A stretch of DNA of 22,568 bases from DATGIQ01 sp035295665 (GCA_035295665.1 DATGIQ010000188.1:1-22568); one strand, 5' to 3'. Positions 15,376 through 22,568 are shown, counted from the first letter of the stretch. Program-made: numbers and translations. The notes: generated from the letters alone by a model not told the origin.

Positions 15376-16545
15376 TTACGCCTTCAACATCTCATCGTGG
15401 CGCATGCCGCTGGGAGGCAAATCGGCGCGGCGAACATTGGCCAGAGCAGTCTTCGCGCCGGCATGCTGTTCGGCGTCGTTGTCTTCCCATTCGATGTTGA
15501 CCGCGCCATCGTAGCCGACGCGGTTCAGCTCGATCAGGATTTCCTCGACACTGTTGGCATCTCGGGCCGTGCCAGCCGTCACGAAGTTCCAGCCGTTCAA
15601 CCGATGTCCCATCGGCCGGTGCCCGCCCAGCAGGCCGGCGCGGGTATGTTCCCGATTGACTTGCACGCCTTTGATGTGTGCACAGTGGATCCGCTCGCCG
15701 AACTCGCGGATGAACTGAACCACCGAGACGCCCTGCCATTCCATGTGCGAACCGTCCAAATTGAAACCGGTCACCTCGGCATACCCTGCCTTGTCCAGGG
15801 CGGCCAGGTAGTCGCCCGCCGATTCGAGATCGCCCATGGCGCGCTCGCTCGGGTGGCACTCCAAATCAAAGGTGACACCGTATTTTTTGCAAGCGTCAAA
15901 CACCGGTTTGAAGCGTTCGACCAGCAATTCGAGACTGACTTCGCGGGCGTCCGGAATGGCGTGACCGGCGATGCTGCTGGGAAGTGGCGGGAAGAGGAAG
16001 AAATGGCTCCAGCAATGGGCGGGCGAACCGACGAAACCGGGCACCGCCACTTTGCGATTTTGCAGCTTGCCGAGGTAATGGGCCAGCCGCACGGTGTTAA
16101 CGAGGTCCTTGGCCGCCTTATCATGGATAGCGCGGCCGACGTCCTCGGGAACAAAGTACGGATTGGTTCGCGGCGGTTTATTCCCCTTGTCGCGCCAAGC
16201 CTTGTAGGCGGCAACGGCTTCGCCGCCAATCAGCTGGAGCGTCTTGGCGCTGGGTTCGTCGCCGAGCGCCTGGCCCTGGAGATGGGCGGCAACGGTAAAA
16301 ACCTCGAGGCCATGTTTCTTGGCCAAATCGACTCGTTCCTTGGCATAGGCCTCCGCGCTGGCGTCGCTGCTGCATCGATTCAGATCCAGCTCCCAGCTGG
16401 CTTCCTCCCAGCCGTCGAATCCGCAGTCTTGCAAGAACGGCACCCATTTGTCCATCGGCACGTTGCCGAATTGGCCGCGCACCAGGCCAATTTGGTGATA
16501 CGAACCCTTGCCGTAGCGGTGCTGAGCAGTTTGCTTGTGGCCCAT
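15376..16545 (-). CDS. Sugar phosphate isomerase/epimerase (xylose isomerase-like TIM barrel)
   Basis: The product is 389 residues, an AP-endonuclease-2/xylose-isomerase-type TIM barrel. Probable metal ligands come in family order: Glu229 and His231 (DLECHPSE), Asp264 and His267 (NLDGSHMEW), His290 (CAHIKG) and Glu352/Glu354 (NIEWED). Such enzymes isomerise or epimerise sugars, sugar acids or inositols in the cytoplasm, and planctomycetes carry many paralogues for polysaccharide breakdown. No export signal is seen. The ATG at 16545 follows GGAAAGGAAA at slightly long spacing. The gene stands alone, with no kinase, dehydrogenase or transporter beside it to name the substrate. It is convergent with the zinc-ribbon gene across the 19-bp hairpin. 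Confidence 0.9.
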   Translation of the reverse strand: MGHKQTAQHRYGKGSYHQIGLVRGQFGNVPMDKWVPFLQDCGFDGWEEASWELDLNRCSSDASAEAYAKERVDLAKKHGLEVFTVAAHLQGQALGDEPSAKTLQLIGGEAVAAYKAWRDKGNKPPRTNPYFVPEDVGRAIHDKAAKDLVNTVRLAHYLGKLQNRKVAVPGFVGSPAHCWSHFFLFPPLPSSIAGHAIPDAREVSLELLVERFKPVFDACKKYGVTFDLECHPSERAMGDLESAGDYLAALDKAGYAEVTGFNLDGSHMEWQGVSVVQFIREFGERIHCAHIKGVQVNREHTRAGLLGGHRPMGHRLNGWNFVTAGTARDANSVEEILIELNRVGYDGAVNIEWEDNDAEQHAGAKTALANVRRADLPPSGMRHDEMLKA

Positions 16546-16856
16546 CGGTGCATTTTCCTTTCCGTCAACTTGTACAAAAAATAAGGGGAATAAGGGCTGA
16601 CGATCCAGCCGATTCGCGCGATCGTAAGCGTGGGTGGTTCACCGGTCTCTTGCCTACCGAGGCCTGGAGAAATAAGTGGGAGCGCCCATCACAACGGATG
16701 GCAGGGTTGCTACGGAAGCAGTATTATACATAGGTGCAGTAAAAGTTCGAGGGACTTTCACGCTCCGAGAGAAGACGATTGCCCGTCTCCGCTCGCACAA
16801 CACATTTAGCCGGGCGGTGCCGAATGGCTCGTGCTCCCGTGAACAAGGGACAGGGT
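16546..16856. other. Divergent intergenic region upstream of the oxidoreductase operon
   Basis: There is no gene with a ribosome site here. The stretch separates the minus-strand isomerase from the plus-strand moaD-like operon, so it should hold both promoters. An AT-rich island (TATTATACAT, 16722-16731) is the best -10-like sequence in an otherwise GC-rich stretch, but no good -35 lies 16-18 bases upstream. The region also carries an alternative ATG for the first operon gene at 16824. Confidence 0.35.
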
Positions 16857-17132
16857 GTGGAACGGAACGGCTGCGTCACCGTCGAGTTTTTCGGCATGCC
16901 TCGTCATCGGGCCGGGCGCGCGGACCTTGCCGCGCCGGCGGGCACCTTGAGCCAGTTGTTGCGCTGCGTGGAACGGGCTTGCCCGCAGCTCAAAGATCTC
17001 TGCCAAGCTGACGGCGGGTTGTCGCCGCACTACCTTCTTTCGATTAATGGCGCGCCGTTTGTGACGGACCTGCGCCACGAAGTGCAGCCCGGCGATCACC
17101 TGCTGTTGCTTTCGGCAGATGCGGGGGGATGA
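16857..17132 (+). CDS. MoaD/ThiS-family sulfur-carrier-like protein
   Basis: This is a small beta-grasp protein of 91 residues ending in Ala-Gly-Gly. In MoaD that exposed C-terminal Gly-Gly is adenylated and thiocarboxylated to donate sulfur for molybdopterin. The body shows the ubiquitin-like pattern: CVTVEFFGMPRHRAG, then a helix (TLSQLLRCVERACPQL), LLSINGAPF and HEVQPGDHLLLLSA. I chose the GTG at 16857 because AAGGGACAGG precedes it. An ATG at 16824 would add 11 residues of poor composition. It is first in a four-gene operon that includes a pterin-dependent aldehyde:ferredoxin oxidoreductase, so a role in the metal-bispterin cofactor is likely. A direct partner role with the oxidoreductase is also possible, since such small proteins are often next to it. 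Confidence 0.8.
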   Translation: MERNGCVTVEFFGMPRHRAGRADLAAPAGTLSQLLRCVERACPQLKDLCQADGGLSPHYLLSINGAPFVTDLRHEVQPGDHLLLLSADAGG

Positions 17133-17145
17133 ACCAGGAGGGGAC

Positions 17146-17565
17146 ATGAGTGGTGCTGACCAAGTCACGTGGGATCCCGAGCGCATCCGCAAAACCACGG
17201 GCCGACCGGATGTGGTGGTGGTCTTGACGCCGGGGCGGGCCGTCGATTGCAACACCCACTGGATGGGCGACCCAGACTTCCTAGTGGAGATTCAATCTCC
17301 GGTTGATCAAACAGACGAACAGATTCCGTTTTACAGCCCAATCGGCGTACAGGAACTCTTGATCAGCGAGCGGGACACGCACCGTCTTCAGCTGTATCGC
17401 CACGATGGCCGGGAGCGGGCTCCTGTCCAAGTGTCCGAATATCAGGGGGGCAAGTGGCTGCTCCGTGCGATCGTTCCATTGGCGTTTCGGCGAAAAGCGC
17501 TGCGTTCGGACCCGGTCACCGAAGTCCAGCGCAGCGACAGGACTCCGGGCAATTGGATCATCTAG
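17146..17565 (+). CDS. Uma2-like (PD-(D/E)XK fold) protein, probably catalytically altered
   Basis: The product is 139 residues. The ATG at 17146 sits 13 bases after the moaD-like stop with AGGAGGGG directly before it. The core resembles the Uma2/DUF820 restriction-endonuclease-like family: PDVVVV (21-26), DFLVEIQSP (44-52), and a helix-strand pair containing FYSPIGVQELLI, which corresponds to the family's Y-x-x-x-GV-x-E-x-x-I. Uma2 proteins normally have Lys in the helix before the Tyr. Here Gln59 (DEQIPFY) takes that place, so nuclease activity is doubtful. The N-terminal third of typical members (about 40-50 residues) is shorter here. It overlaps the ribosome site of the oxidoreductase gene and must be co-expressed with it. 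Its role in this operon is unknown. Confidence 0.75.
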   Translation: MSGADQVTWDPERIRKTTGRPDVVVVLTPGRAVDCNTHWMGDPDFLVEIQSPVDQTDEQIPFYSPIGVQELLISERDTHRLQLYRHDGRERAPVQVSEYQGGKWLLRAIVPLAFRRKALRSDPVTEVQRSDRTPGNWII

Positions 17566-17572
17566 GAGACTG

Positions 17573-19414
17573 ATGTTCGGCTACCATGGCCGTTACCTCC
17601 GCATCGATGTCACCACTGGCTGCGCCGCCTGGCGCCCGCTGCCGGAAGAGGTGCTTCGCCATTTCCTCGGAGGTGTCGGCCTGGCAACATACCTTCTGCA
17701 CTGCGAAGCGGCCCGCGGCGTGGATCCCCTTGCTGCCGAGGCACCGCTTGTCTTCAGTCTCAGTCCCTTGGTAGGAACGCCTCTCACCACATCGGCCAAG
17801 TTTGCGGTGGTGGCCAAGTCGCCCCTTACGGATCGGCTCAACGACTCCCTTTCGTCGTCGCATTTTGCGATCGCAGCCAAAAAGGCGGGCTGCGATGCCA
17901 TCGTCATCGTCGGACAGTGTCCTCGTCCTTCTTTGCTCCTCATCGATGACAGCAGGGTACAGATCGTCCCTGCAACCGACCTTTGGGGGCTCGGAGTAAG
18001 AGAAACGGGCGTGCGCCTCCTGGCGCGGCTGGGGCCGCGTTTTCATTCGGCCGTGATCGGACCAGCAGGCGAGAACTTGGTCCGGTACGCGACGATCAGC
18101 CATGAGAATCGCCATGCCGGCCGGGGCGGGCTCGGCGCGGTCATGGGTTCGAAACGGCTGAAGGCCATCGCGGTGGCTGGTTCCCAGCGCGTTGAGGTAG
18201 CGGATCCGGCCGGGGTCGTGGACGCCGCCAAGCAATTATCCCAGCGCTCCTTCGGACCGGCGACGGCAAAGTATCGGGAGCTTGGCACGGTGGCGAACCT
18301 GCTCACATTCAACCGCCTGGCTGCCCTGCCGACCCGGAACTTCCAACAAGGCACCTTTGCCGAAGCGGCCGCTCTTTCCGGGGAGGCGCTGAATGCGGCC
18401 CACCGGATCGCACGGCGTTCCTGTGCTGCGTGCACCATTGGCTGCGAACACATTTACGCTGTCCGCCCCACGACTGGGCTGGCCCCAGACGAGCAGCCGC
18501 AGGAAGTCCGGCTGGAGTACGAAAGCTTGTTCGCTCTCGGTCCGTTGTGCGGCATCGGCGATCCAGAAGCGGTTTTGCGCGCGGCCGAGATGTGCGACCA
18601 GCTCGGGCTTGACACGATCTCGGCGGGCGCGACCATCGCCTTTGCTATGGAATGTGCGGAAAAAGGCCTGCTGGCCGAGCCCGGTCTGCGCTTCGGCAAT
18701 GCCCCACTGCTGGTGGCGTTACTGGAAAAGCTTAGCCGCCGCGAAGGGCTCGGTGCACTGCTCGCCGAGGGGACCCGCCGCGCTGCACTCCAGATCGGTG
18801 GTGATGCCGCCCATTTTGCACCCCATGTCAAGGGCCTTGAGCTGCCCGGGTATGAACCACGGGCGCTCCAGACGATGGCCTTGGGTTTTGCGGTCGGCAG
18901 CCGCGGCGCCGACCACAATCGCTCCGGCGCCTACGAGATCGATTTTTCCGCGGCCGCCGACCGGCTCCACGGTTCACCGGAAGCGGCCCGGCTGGCAGTC
19001 GAGACCGAGGACCGAGCGGCGCTCATGGATTCGCTGATCCTTTGCAAGTTCTTACGTGGTGTGTTCACCGACTTGTACGCCGAAAGTGCCGAATTGCTGG
19101 CCCGCGTCACCGGGTGGGATGTGACCGCCCACGAGCTGCGCACGGTTGCCCGACGAATTGTTGCGGCCAAGAAACTCTACAACCTGCGTGAAGGCTGGAG
19201 TTCCAGCGAAGATACGCTCCCCGAGCGTTTTCTCACGCATGCTTTGCCGGCGGGTCTCGATCGCCAGGCGCTGCTGCCCCGGGAACGCCTGCAGGGAATG
19301 ATCCAAGCCTATTACGCCGCTCGGGGCTGGGACCCGCAAGGACAAGTCCCTCGGGAAGAAGTGGAAGCCTTGCAGTTGACCAAGGTGATGAGCGATTCCT
19401 CGGCGGATGGGTAG
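17573..19414 (+). CDS. Aldehyde:ferredoxin oxidoreductase family protein
   Basis: The product is 613 residues, the usual length. These tungsten- or molybdenum-bispterin enzymes oxidise aldehydes to acids with ferredoxin, in the cytoplasm. The [4Fe-4S] ligands are present as Cys284, Cys287, Cys291 (CAACTIGC) and Cys491 (LILCKF), matching the spacing of the Pyrococcus enzyme. Other family marks are FLGGVGLATY (31-40), NRHAGRGGLGAVMGSKRLKA (179-198), the pterin-contacting GLDTISAGAT (345-354) and GSRGADHNRSGAY (442-454). The ATG at 17573 is preceded by AGGAG, and that site overlaps the TAG stop of the Uma2-like gene, so translation is probably coupled. MoaD- and MobA-like genes flank it. The substrate and the metal (W or Mo) cannot be told from sequence. 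Confidence 0.95.
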   Translation: MFGYHGRYLRIDVTTGCAAWRPLPEEVLRHFLGGVGLATYLLHCEAARGVDPLAAEAPLVFSLSPLVGTPLTTSAKFAVVAKSPLTDRLNDSLSSSHFAIAAKKAGCDAIVIVGQCPRPSLLLIDDSRVQIVPATDLWGLGVRETGVRLLARLGPRFHSAVIGPAGENLVRYATISHENRHAGRGGLGAVMGSKRLKAIAVAGSQRVEVADPAGVVDAAKQLSQRSFGPATAKYRELGTVANLLTFNRLAALPTRNFQQGTFAEAAALSGEALNAAHRIARRSCAACTIGCEHIYAVRPTTGLAPDEQPQEVRLEYESLFALGPLCGIGDPEAVLRAAEMCDQLGLDTISAGATIAFAMECAEKGLLAEPGLRFGNAPLLVALLEKLSRREGLGALLAEGTRRAALQIGGDAAHFAPHVKGLELPGYEPRALQTMALGFAVGSRGADHNRSGAYEIDFSAAADRLHGSPEAARLAVETEDRAALMDSLILCKFLRGVFTDLYAESAELLARVTGWDVTAHELRTVARRIVAAKKLYNLREGWSSSEDTLPERFLTHALPAGLDRQALLPRERLQGMIQAYYAARGWDPQGQVPREEVEALQLTKVMSDSSADG

Positions 19415-19424
19415 AGAGCGTCCG

Positions 19425-20036
19425 ATGGCCAACGTGGGTGGCGTCGTTTTGTGTGGCGGACAGAGCAAGCGCATGGGCCAGCCAAAGGCTTGGCTGCCGT
19501 TCGCCGGCGAACTCCTGCTGCCGCGGGTCGTGCGCCTTCTCGGCGAAGCGGTGGATCCCATCATCGTGGTTGCAGCTCCCCAGCAGCCAGTTCCGCCCTT
19601 GCCCGCGGGCATCCGCGTCGTCCGGGACGAAGAGAGGGGCCGGGGCCCGCTTCAAGGGGTGGCAGCCGGGCTGGCTGCGCTGTCTGGTTTGGCCGAAGCG
19701 GCGTACGTCTCTTCTTGTGATGTGCCGTTTCTTCGGCCCGCGTTTGTCCGCCGGCTCATTGATCTTCTAGGTGGATTTTCGATCTGTGTTCCCCAGGTCG
19801 GCAATTATCATCACCCGTTGGCCGCGGTCTACCGCCTGGAGGTGAAGGAAGCGGTGGACAATCTCCTGGCCCAGGATCGCTTGCGGCCATTCTTTTTGTT
19901 TGCCGCGGTGCCGACGCGTGTTGTCCAGGCTGCGGAACTAGCCGATGTGGACCCAGCTTTTCAGACGCTCCGCAACCTGAACACCCCCGCCGAATACCAG
20001 GCGGCCCTGGCGGAGACAGATTCTACTCCCCCGTAG
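19425..20036 (+). CDS. mobA: Molybdenum cofactor guanylyltransferase (MobA-like)
   Basis: The product is 203 residues, a Rossmann-like nucleotidyltransferase. The signature LCGGQSKRMGQPKAWLPF (9-26) binds the NTP, SSCDVPF provides the metal-binding Asp, and NLNTPAEYQAAL is the typical end. MobA attaches GMP to molybdopterin to make the bis-MGD cofactor. As the last gene of the oxidoreductase operon it probably works on that cofactor. However, aldehyde:ferredoxin oxidoreductases classically use pterin without the nucleotide, so MobA here could serve another enzyme or a related CTP-type transfer. The ATG at 19425 lies ten bases after the oxidoreductase stop. An in-frame ATG at 19407 would overlap that gene by eight bases and add six residues. 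Confidence 0.88.
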   Translation: MANVGGVVLCGGQSKRMGQPKAWLPFAGELLLPRVVRLLGEAVDPIIVVAAPQQPVPPLPAGIRVVRDEERGRGPLQGVAAGLAALSGLAEAAYVSSCDVPFLRPAFVRRLIDLLGGFSICVPQVGNYHHPLAAVYRLEVKEAVDNLLAQDRLRPFFLFAAVPTRVVQAAELADVDPAFQTLRNLNTPAEYQAALAETDSTPP

Positions 20037-20060
20037 CTACGGCTCCCCAGGATCCAGTTC

Positions 20061-20918
20061 CTACGGGGTACCGGGCCGAGCCGGCTTTTGCCACCGAACA
20101 ACCTGGCTGTCGACTTCGCCCTGAGGCAGGGCGACAATGCGATCCAGCCGCACGGTGGGCGGCGTAGGGACAGGGATGACTTGTCGCTGCGGCACCGGGC
20201 GGTTCGGCGGCAGCTGCCGGTAGGAGCTCCCCGAAGCAGGCGGGGATTGCTCTTGGGGCGGATAGTACCGGTTGTACGGCATGTTATCGGTGCCGTTGCG
20301 GTTAGGGATTTCGGTAACTCCCGGTCCACCGGCTGGCGGCCGCGATTCGGTTCCCATGGGCGGCGGTTGCGTGGACGGCGGAGTCAGTGGGGCCGCCGCG
20401 CAATCCTGCGTTGGGCATGGGGCGGGCGCCGGCGCTGAGCAGCTCGTGACCGGCTCCCAAAAGAATGATTGTTGGTACGTGGTCACCGGCACCGTGGAAC
20501 ACCGCTGGACCCAGCTCTGCACGGCGCAGGTCTGCGAGCGGAGGTGGTAGCTGGTGGTCGGCTGAGCAACCTGCTGGTAGCTGCACGTGCATGGATCGTA
20601 GTAGCAGCTGTAACGGTAACTCGTCACCGGCTCGTAGTAATAGCTGGTGCGGTACGTGGTGACCGGTTCGTAATAGCTGCGGGTCTGATAAGCGACAACG
20701 GGCTGATAGTAGCAGCGTTGCACATAGCGCGTGGTGCAAACTTGCGGACAGGGATCGCAGCACTGGGCTGGGGCGTAATAACTCACGGAGGTTGGGGCGC
20801 GTTGCACGCGGGGAAAGCAGGTAACCTGGAAGACGTTACACCAGGCGGCCTCCGCCGGCACCGCGCTGCCCAGCCAGAGAATCGTACAAAGCCACGTGGC
20901 GCGACTCAAGGGTCTCAT
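20061..20918 (-). CDS. Secreted Tyr/Cys/Pro-rich repeat protein
   Basis: The product is 285 residues. The signal peptide is residues 1-24 (cleavage after AEA). The ATG at 20918 follows AAGGAG by eight bases. Residues 70-117 form four tandem 12-residue units with the pattern Y-Y-x-P-V-x-x-Y (YYQPVVAY, YYEPVTTY, YYEPVTSY, YYDPCTCS). A degenerate fifth, FFWEPVTSC, lies at about 152-160. Cys occurs in CCDPCPQVC and elsewhere, so disulfides or metal binding are possible. The last 110 residues are Pro-rich and probably unfolded. Planctomycetes have secreted Tyr-rich repeat proteins such as the YTV type, and this one is similar in style. A cell-surface or matrix role is only a guess. It converges with mobA at 24 bases. 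Confidence 0.75.
   Translation of the reverse strand: MRPLSRATWLCTILWLGSAVPAEAAWCNVFQVTCFPRVQRAPTSVSYYAPAQCCDPCPQVCTTRYVQRCYYQPVVAYQTRSYYEPVTTYRTSYYYEPVTSYRYSCYYDPCTCSYQQVAQPTTSYHLRSQTCAVQSWVQRCSTVPVTTYQQSFFWEPVTSCSAPAPAPCPTQDCAAAPLTPPSTQPPPMGTESRPPAGGPGVTEIPNRNGTDNMPYNRYYPPQEQSPPASGSSYRQLPPNRPVPQRQVIPVPTPPTVRLDRIVALPQGEVDSQVVRWQKPARPGTP
20568..20711 (-). repeat. Four tandem 36-bp units coding for the YYxPVxxY repeats
   Basis: Each unit encodes twelve residues in frame within the Tyr-rich secreted protein. The first three are the most alike, and the fourth has Cys in place of Val and Thr. There is no interruption of the frame, which indicates growth by in-register duplication. Confidence 0.75.
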
Positions 20919-21260
20919 GGCACAGTCTCCTTCACTGAATCCGCTGGAAGTAACACTCGCCTCAGGCCCGCTCCGCACGCTCTGCGGATGGGAGCCCGAT
21001 CCCTCCTTGTGCGGTGGGATGACCCACACGGTACGTTGCTACTTTTCACCTTAATTCGACACACAGTCCTTGCAAGAGAACCCGGTCTGGATTTCTCAAG
21101 AAATCATTCCCGCGGCTGGTAAAGTTGACAGGTCACGCAAAGATGGCAGGCAAGCTACGCTCAGAAAGGGCCTGTGCAGAATTGAATCAACAAAAACTCC
21201 GCAGTGTGTGGCCCGCAGCAATTTGGCTACGGGCCACGAACTACGGACTCTTTTGGCATG
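20919..21260. other. Intergenic region between tpx and the Tyr-rich protein gene
   Basis: The region holds the likely tpx terminator near its right side and, for the minus-strand gene at 20918, a possible promoter. That promoter would be TTGCAA (21070-21075 on the minus strand), 16 bases, then TAAGGT (21048-21053). The -35 matches well and the -10 only partly, so this is weak. A small CCGCA/TGCGG stem lies in what would be the mRNA leader. I see no gene or tRNA. Confidence 0.35.
21208..21237 (-). terminator. Hairpin terminator downstream of tpx
   Basis: In the minus-strand transcript GUGGCCCG pairs with CGGGCCAC. The stem extends inward through a U-G wobble and AGC/GCU to about 12 pairs with a CAAAUU loop. 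It starts 23 bases after the tpx stop. A TTTTT run appears 11 bases beyond the stem, farther than in a classic rho-independent terminator. Confidence 0.6.
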
Positions 21261-21785
21261 TTAACCAGCAGCCGACTTCAGGGCTGCGAGGGCGTTGTCG
21301 TAGTTGGGATGCGCGGTGACTTCCGGCACGTATTCGAGATAGGTGATCTTCCCGGTCTTGTCGACGACGAAGACCGATCGCGACAGGAGCGGGATCGGCA
21401 GCCCTTCAATCAGGACACCGTAGTTTTGGCCAAAGGAATGGTTATGCACATCCGAAAGCGTCTGCATGTTGCTGATGTTTTCGGCACTGCAGAAGCGTTT
21501 TTGCGCGAATGGCATGTCCAGGCTGATGGTGTAGCAAGCAGCCTTATCCTTCAGACTGGCGAGAGCTTGGTCGAATTTCCTTGTTTGCTCGCTGCACACG
21601 GGAGTATCAAGCGAAGGCACGACGCTGAAGAAGCGTGCCTTGGCCGGAGTCTGGCCCAGGCTGATTACTTCCAGCCCTGCCGTCACACACGCGAAATCGG
21701 GAGCCTTGTCGCCTGCTTTGAGCTGTGGGCCGACCAAGGCCAACGGTTTGCCCTTGAACGTGACCGCATTGGGACGCTTTTGCAT
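21261..21785 (-). CDS. tpx: Thiol peroxidase
   Basis: The product is 174 residues, an atypical two-Cys peroxiredoxin that reduces hydrogen peroxide and alkyl peroxides using thioredoxin. The peroxidatic Cys64 lies in PSLDTPVCSEQT and the resolving Cys99 in KRFCSAENISN, matching the E. coli pair Cys61/Cys95. GVLIEGLPIPLLSRSVFV carries the conserved Arg, and the C-terminal NYDNALAAL helix is typical. The start at 21785 follows GGAGG at seven to eight bases. There is no signal peptide, and cytoplasmic action is expected although some relatives are periplasmic. It is a single gene with its own hairpin downstream, and no thioredoxin gene lies near. Confidence 0.96.
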   Translation of the reverse strand: MQKRPNAVTFKGKPLALVGPQLKAGDKAPDFACVTAGLEVISLGQTPAKARFFSVVPSLDTPVCSEQTRKFDQALASLKDKAACYTISLDMPFAQKRFCSAENISNMQTLSDVHNHSFGQNYGVLIEGLPIPLLSRSVFVVDKTGKITYLEYVPEVTAHPNYDNALAALKSAAG

Positions 21786-21888
21786 AGTTGAACCTCCACC
21801 ATGAGACGTTCAGTAACCGATGGGGTCAAGGTATGACCGCAACGTCGGAACGTCAAATGGGGAAAGATAGCCCGGCCGGGATCGACCA

Positions 21889-22323
21889 TCACTCCTCTTC
21901 GCTGGCGAAATCGGCGGGATTGGGCCAATGCTCCGGCGGCGGGTCCAATGTGATCACCGGAATCAATGCTTCATCGAGGCTCACCCGGCGCTGGGGATCA
22001 AAATCGGTCAGGAGCGGCGCGAAGCAGAGGGCCATCTGCTGCCAGAAGGCTACGATATCGAGTCCCTGGTAGGGTGAAGCCAGCCCCTCCATGTAGGCCC
22101 GGCTGGTGCCGTAGAGTTTCGCGGCACCGCGCACGTTACCGTTGCCGAAATGGAACAAACCCACAGCCGCCTGGATCAACCCCTGGCAAAAGCGGCGCTC
22201 GGGTCCGGAGCACTCCATCCACAGGCTTTCCCATACCTCATGGGCCTCGAAAAAGTCGTGGGCATTGAAGAACAAGATTCCGGCAAGATAACGCGGATCG
22301 TAAGTGGAGACGGGATTGGCCAT
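21889..22323 (-). CDS. DUF309 family protein
   Basis: The product is 144 residues from the ATG at 22323. The family signature is clear near the start: FFNAHDFFEAHEVWESLW (about 18-35), a helix with His and Glu residues placed for a metal site. QGLIQAAVGLFHFGNGN and the RGAAKLY helix follow. DUF309 proteins are all-helical and cytoplasmic. Their biochemical role is not established. Other in-frame starts lie at 22332 and 22407. The one at 22407 would run through the terminator hairpin and is unlikely. No ribosome site favours either of the two close ATGs. tpx lies 103 bases downstream on the same strand, probably as a separate unit. Confidence 0.88.
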   Translation of the reverse strand: MANPVSTYDPRYLAGILFFNAHDFFEAHEVWESLWMECSGPERRFCQGLIQAAVGLFHFGNGNVRGAAKLYGTSRAYMEGLASPYQGLDIVAFWQQMALCFAPLLTDFDPQRRVSLDEALIPVITLDPPPEHWPNPADFASEEE

Positions 22324-22365
22324 GGCGATCATTTTACCGGATGGGAAAATCCCTGTGCAAAAAAT

Positions 22366-22397
22366 AGCCGCCTGCGGTGGGCGATCCGCAGGCGGCT
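22366..22397 (-). terminator. Rho-independent terminator on the minus strand
   Basis: AGCCGCCTGCGG pairs perfectly with CCGCAGGCGGCT across an eight-base loop (12-bp stem). In the minus direction the stem is followed at once by A and a TTTTTT tract. It lies 46 bases beyond the stop of the partial gene at 22444 and before the DUF309 start, so it ends that upstream gene. Confidence 0.85.
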
Positions 22398-22443
22398 GAC
22401 CGGCCATGGGAACTCCTTCCCGGCACGGTTTAATACTACTCCG

Positions 22444-22568
22444 TTAAATCAGTAGTGGGGTTGATCTTGGTGAGCGGCAATAGGGACAATCGGGTCGGGC
22501 CAGAGGTGCCAACAGCTGCTGCAAGCCCCGCCGGATCGCAGGCAGCGTCAGGCCGGTATCTTTTTTTT
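22444..22568 (-). CDS. C-terminal fragment of an unknown protein (5' end outside the window)
   Basis: A minus-strand frame enters from the right edge and stops at the TAA at 22444-22446. About 40 residues are visible: a Leu/Arg-rich helix (AIRRGLQQLLAPL), then RPDCPYC with a CxxC knuckle, and a short tail RSPRSTPLLI. The CPYC could be half of a zinc ribbon. The perfect rho-independent terminator 46 bases downstream supports a real gene ending here. The window ends in eight T's, which code for Lys-Lys in this frame and may mark an assembly edge. The family is not recognisable from this piece. Confidence 0.45.
   Translation of the reverse strand, partial: KKDTGLTLPAIRRGLQQLLAPLARPDCPYCRSPRSTPLLI

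Noticed and set aside
15325..16584. A 419-codon plus frame opposite the sugar isomerase
   Set aside because: It mirrors the conserved TIM-barrel gene and starts inside the hairpin between genes, so it is a shadow frame.
20029..20068. CCCCGTAG/CTACGGGG pair and a CCGTAGCTACGG palindrome between mobA and the Tyr-rich gene
   Set aside because: The stems are short, compete with each other, overlap the ends of both coding regions and lack a T run, so a terminator call is not justified.
20568..20711. A CRISPR-like array, from regularly spaced repeats
   Set aside because: The repeats are contiguous 36-base coding units inside an open frame, with no spacers between them.

Overview
The window looks like chromosomal DNA of a GC-rich planctomycete, most likely a member or relative of the Gemmataceae. 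This is an inference. It rests on the strong GC bias, several small secreted or zinc-ribbon proteins of kinds I associate with that group, a secreted Tyr-rich repeat protein, an Uma2-type PD-(D/E)XK protein, and an aldehyde:ferredoxin oxidoreductase operon. No 16S, tRNA or other strong taxonomic marker is visible. Both ends cut through genes. The last eight bases are a T run, so the right end may be a contig edge.

Left part (1-2.4 kb): the C-terminus of a TPR protein, then a secreted 156-aa protein and two very small orphan proteins. 2.4-5.9 kb: dnaE, the replicative DNA polymerase III alpha subunit, followed convergently by a polyprenol-phosphate glycosyltransferase of family GT2. 6.8-8.7 kb: a zinc-ribbon membrane protein, a two-gene cistron on the minus strand (Pro-rich protein plus a 60-aa membrane protein) and a PilZ protein. 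8.76-11.5 kb: a large N6-adenine methyltransferase of the type ISP kind that appears to lack the usual N-terminal nuclease region and has no defence partner in the window.

11.5-13.7 kb: a minus-strand stress cluster. It has a decayed Cys-rich (DUF326-like) gene remnant, hsp20 and an erythromycin-esterase-family protein, with a perfect hairpin between the last two. 14.0-16.5 kb: a second zinc-ribbon/transmembrane protein and a sugar phosphate isomerase/epimerase, convergent and separated by a perfect 19-bp hairpin.

16.86-20.04 kb: the most coherent functional unit. It is a tight four-gene operon of a MoaD/ThiS-like protein, an Uma2-like protein, a W/Mo-bispterin aldehyde:ferredoxin oxidoreductase with all four cluster cysteines, and a MobA-like nucleotidyltransferase. 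MoaD and MobA fit supply of the pterin cofactor to the oxidoreductase. The Uma2-like gene is the unexplained member, and its expected catalytic Lys looks replaced by Gln.

20.06-22.57 kb: a secreted Tyr/Cys/Pro-rich protein with four tandem 12-residue repeats, thiol peroxidase (tpx) with a likely terminator, a DUF309 protein, and a rho-independent terminator that closes a partial minus-strand gene running off the right edge. I see no CRISPR array, insertion sequence, rRNA or tRNA.
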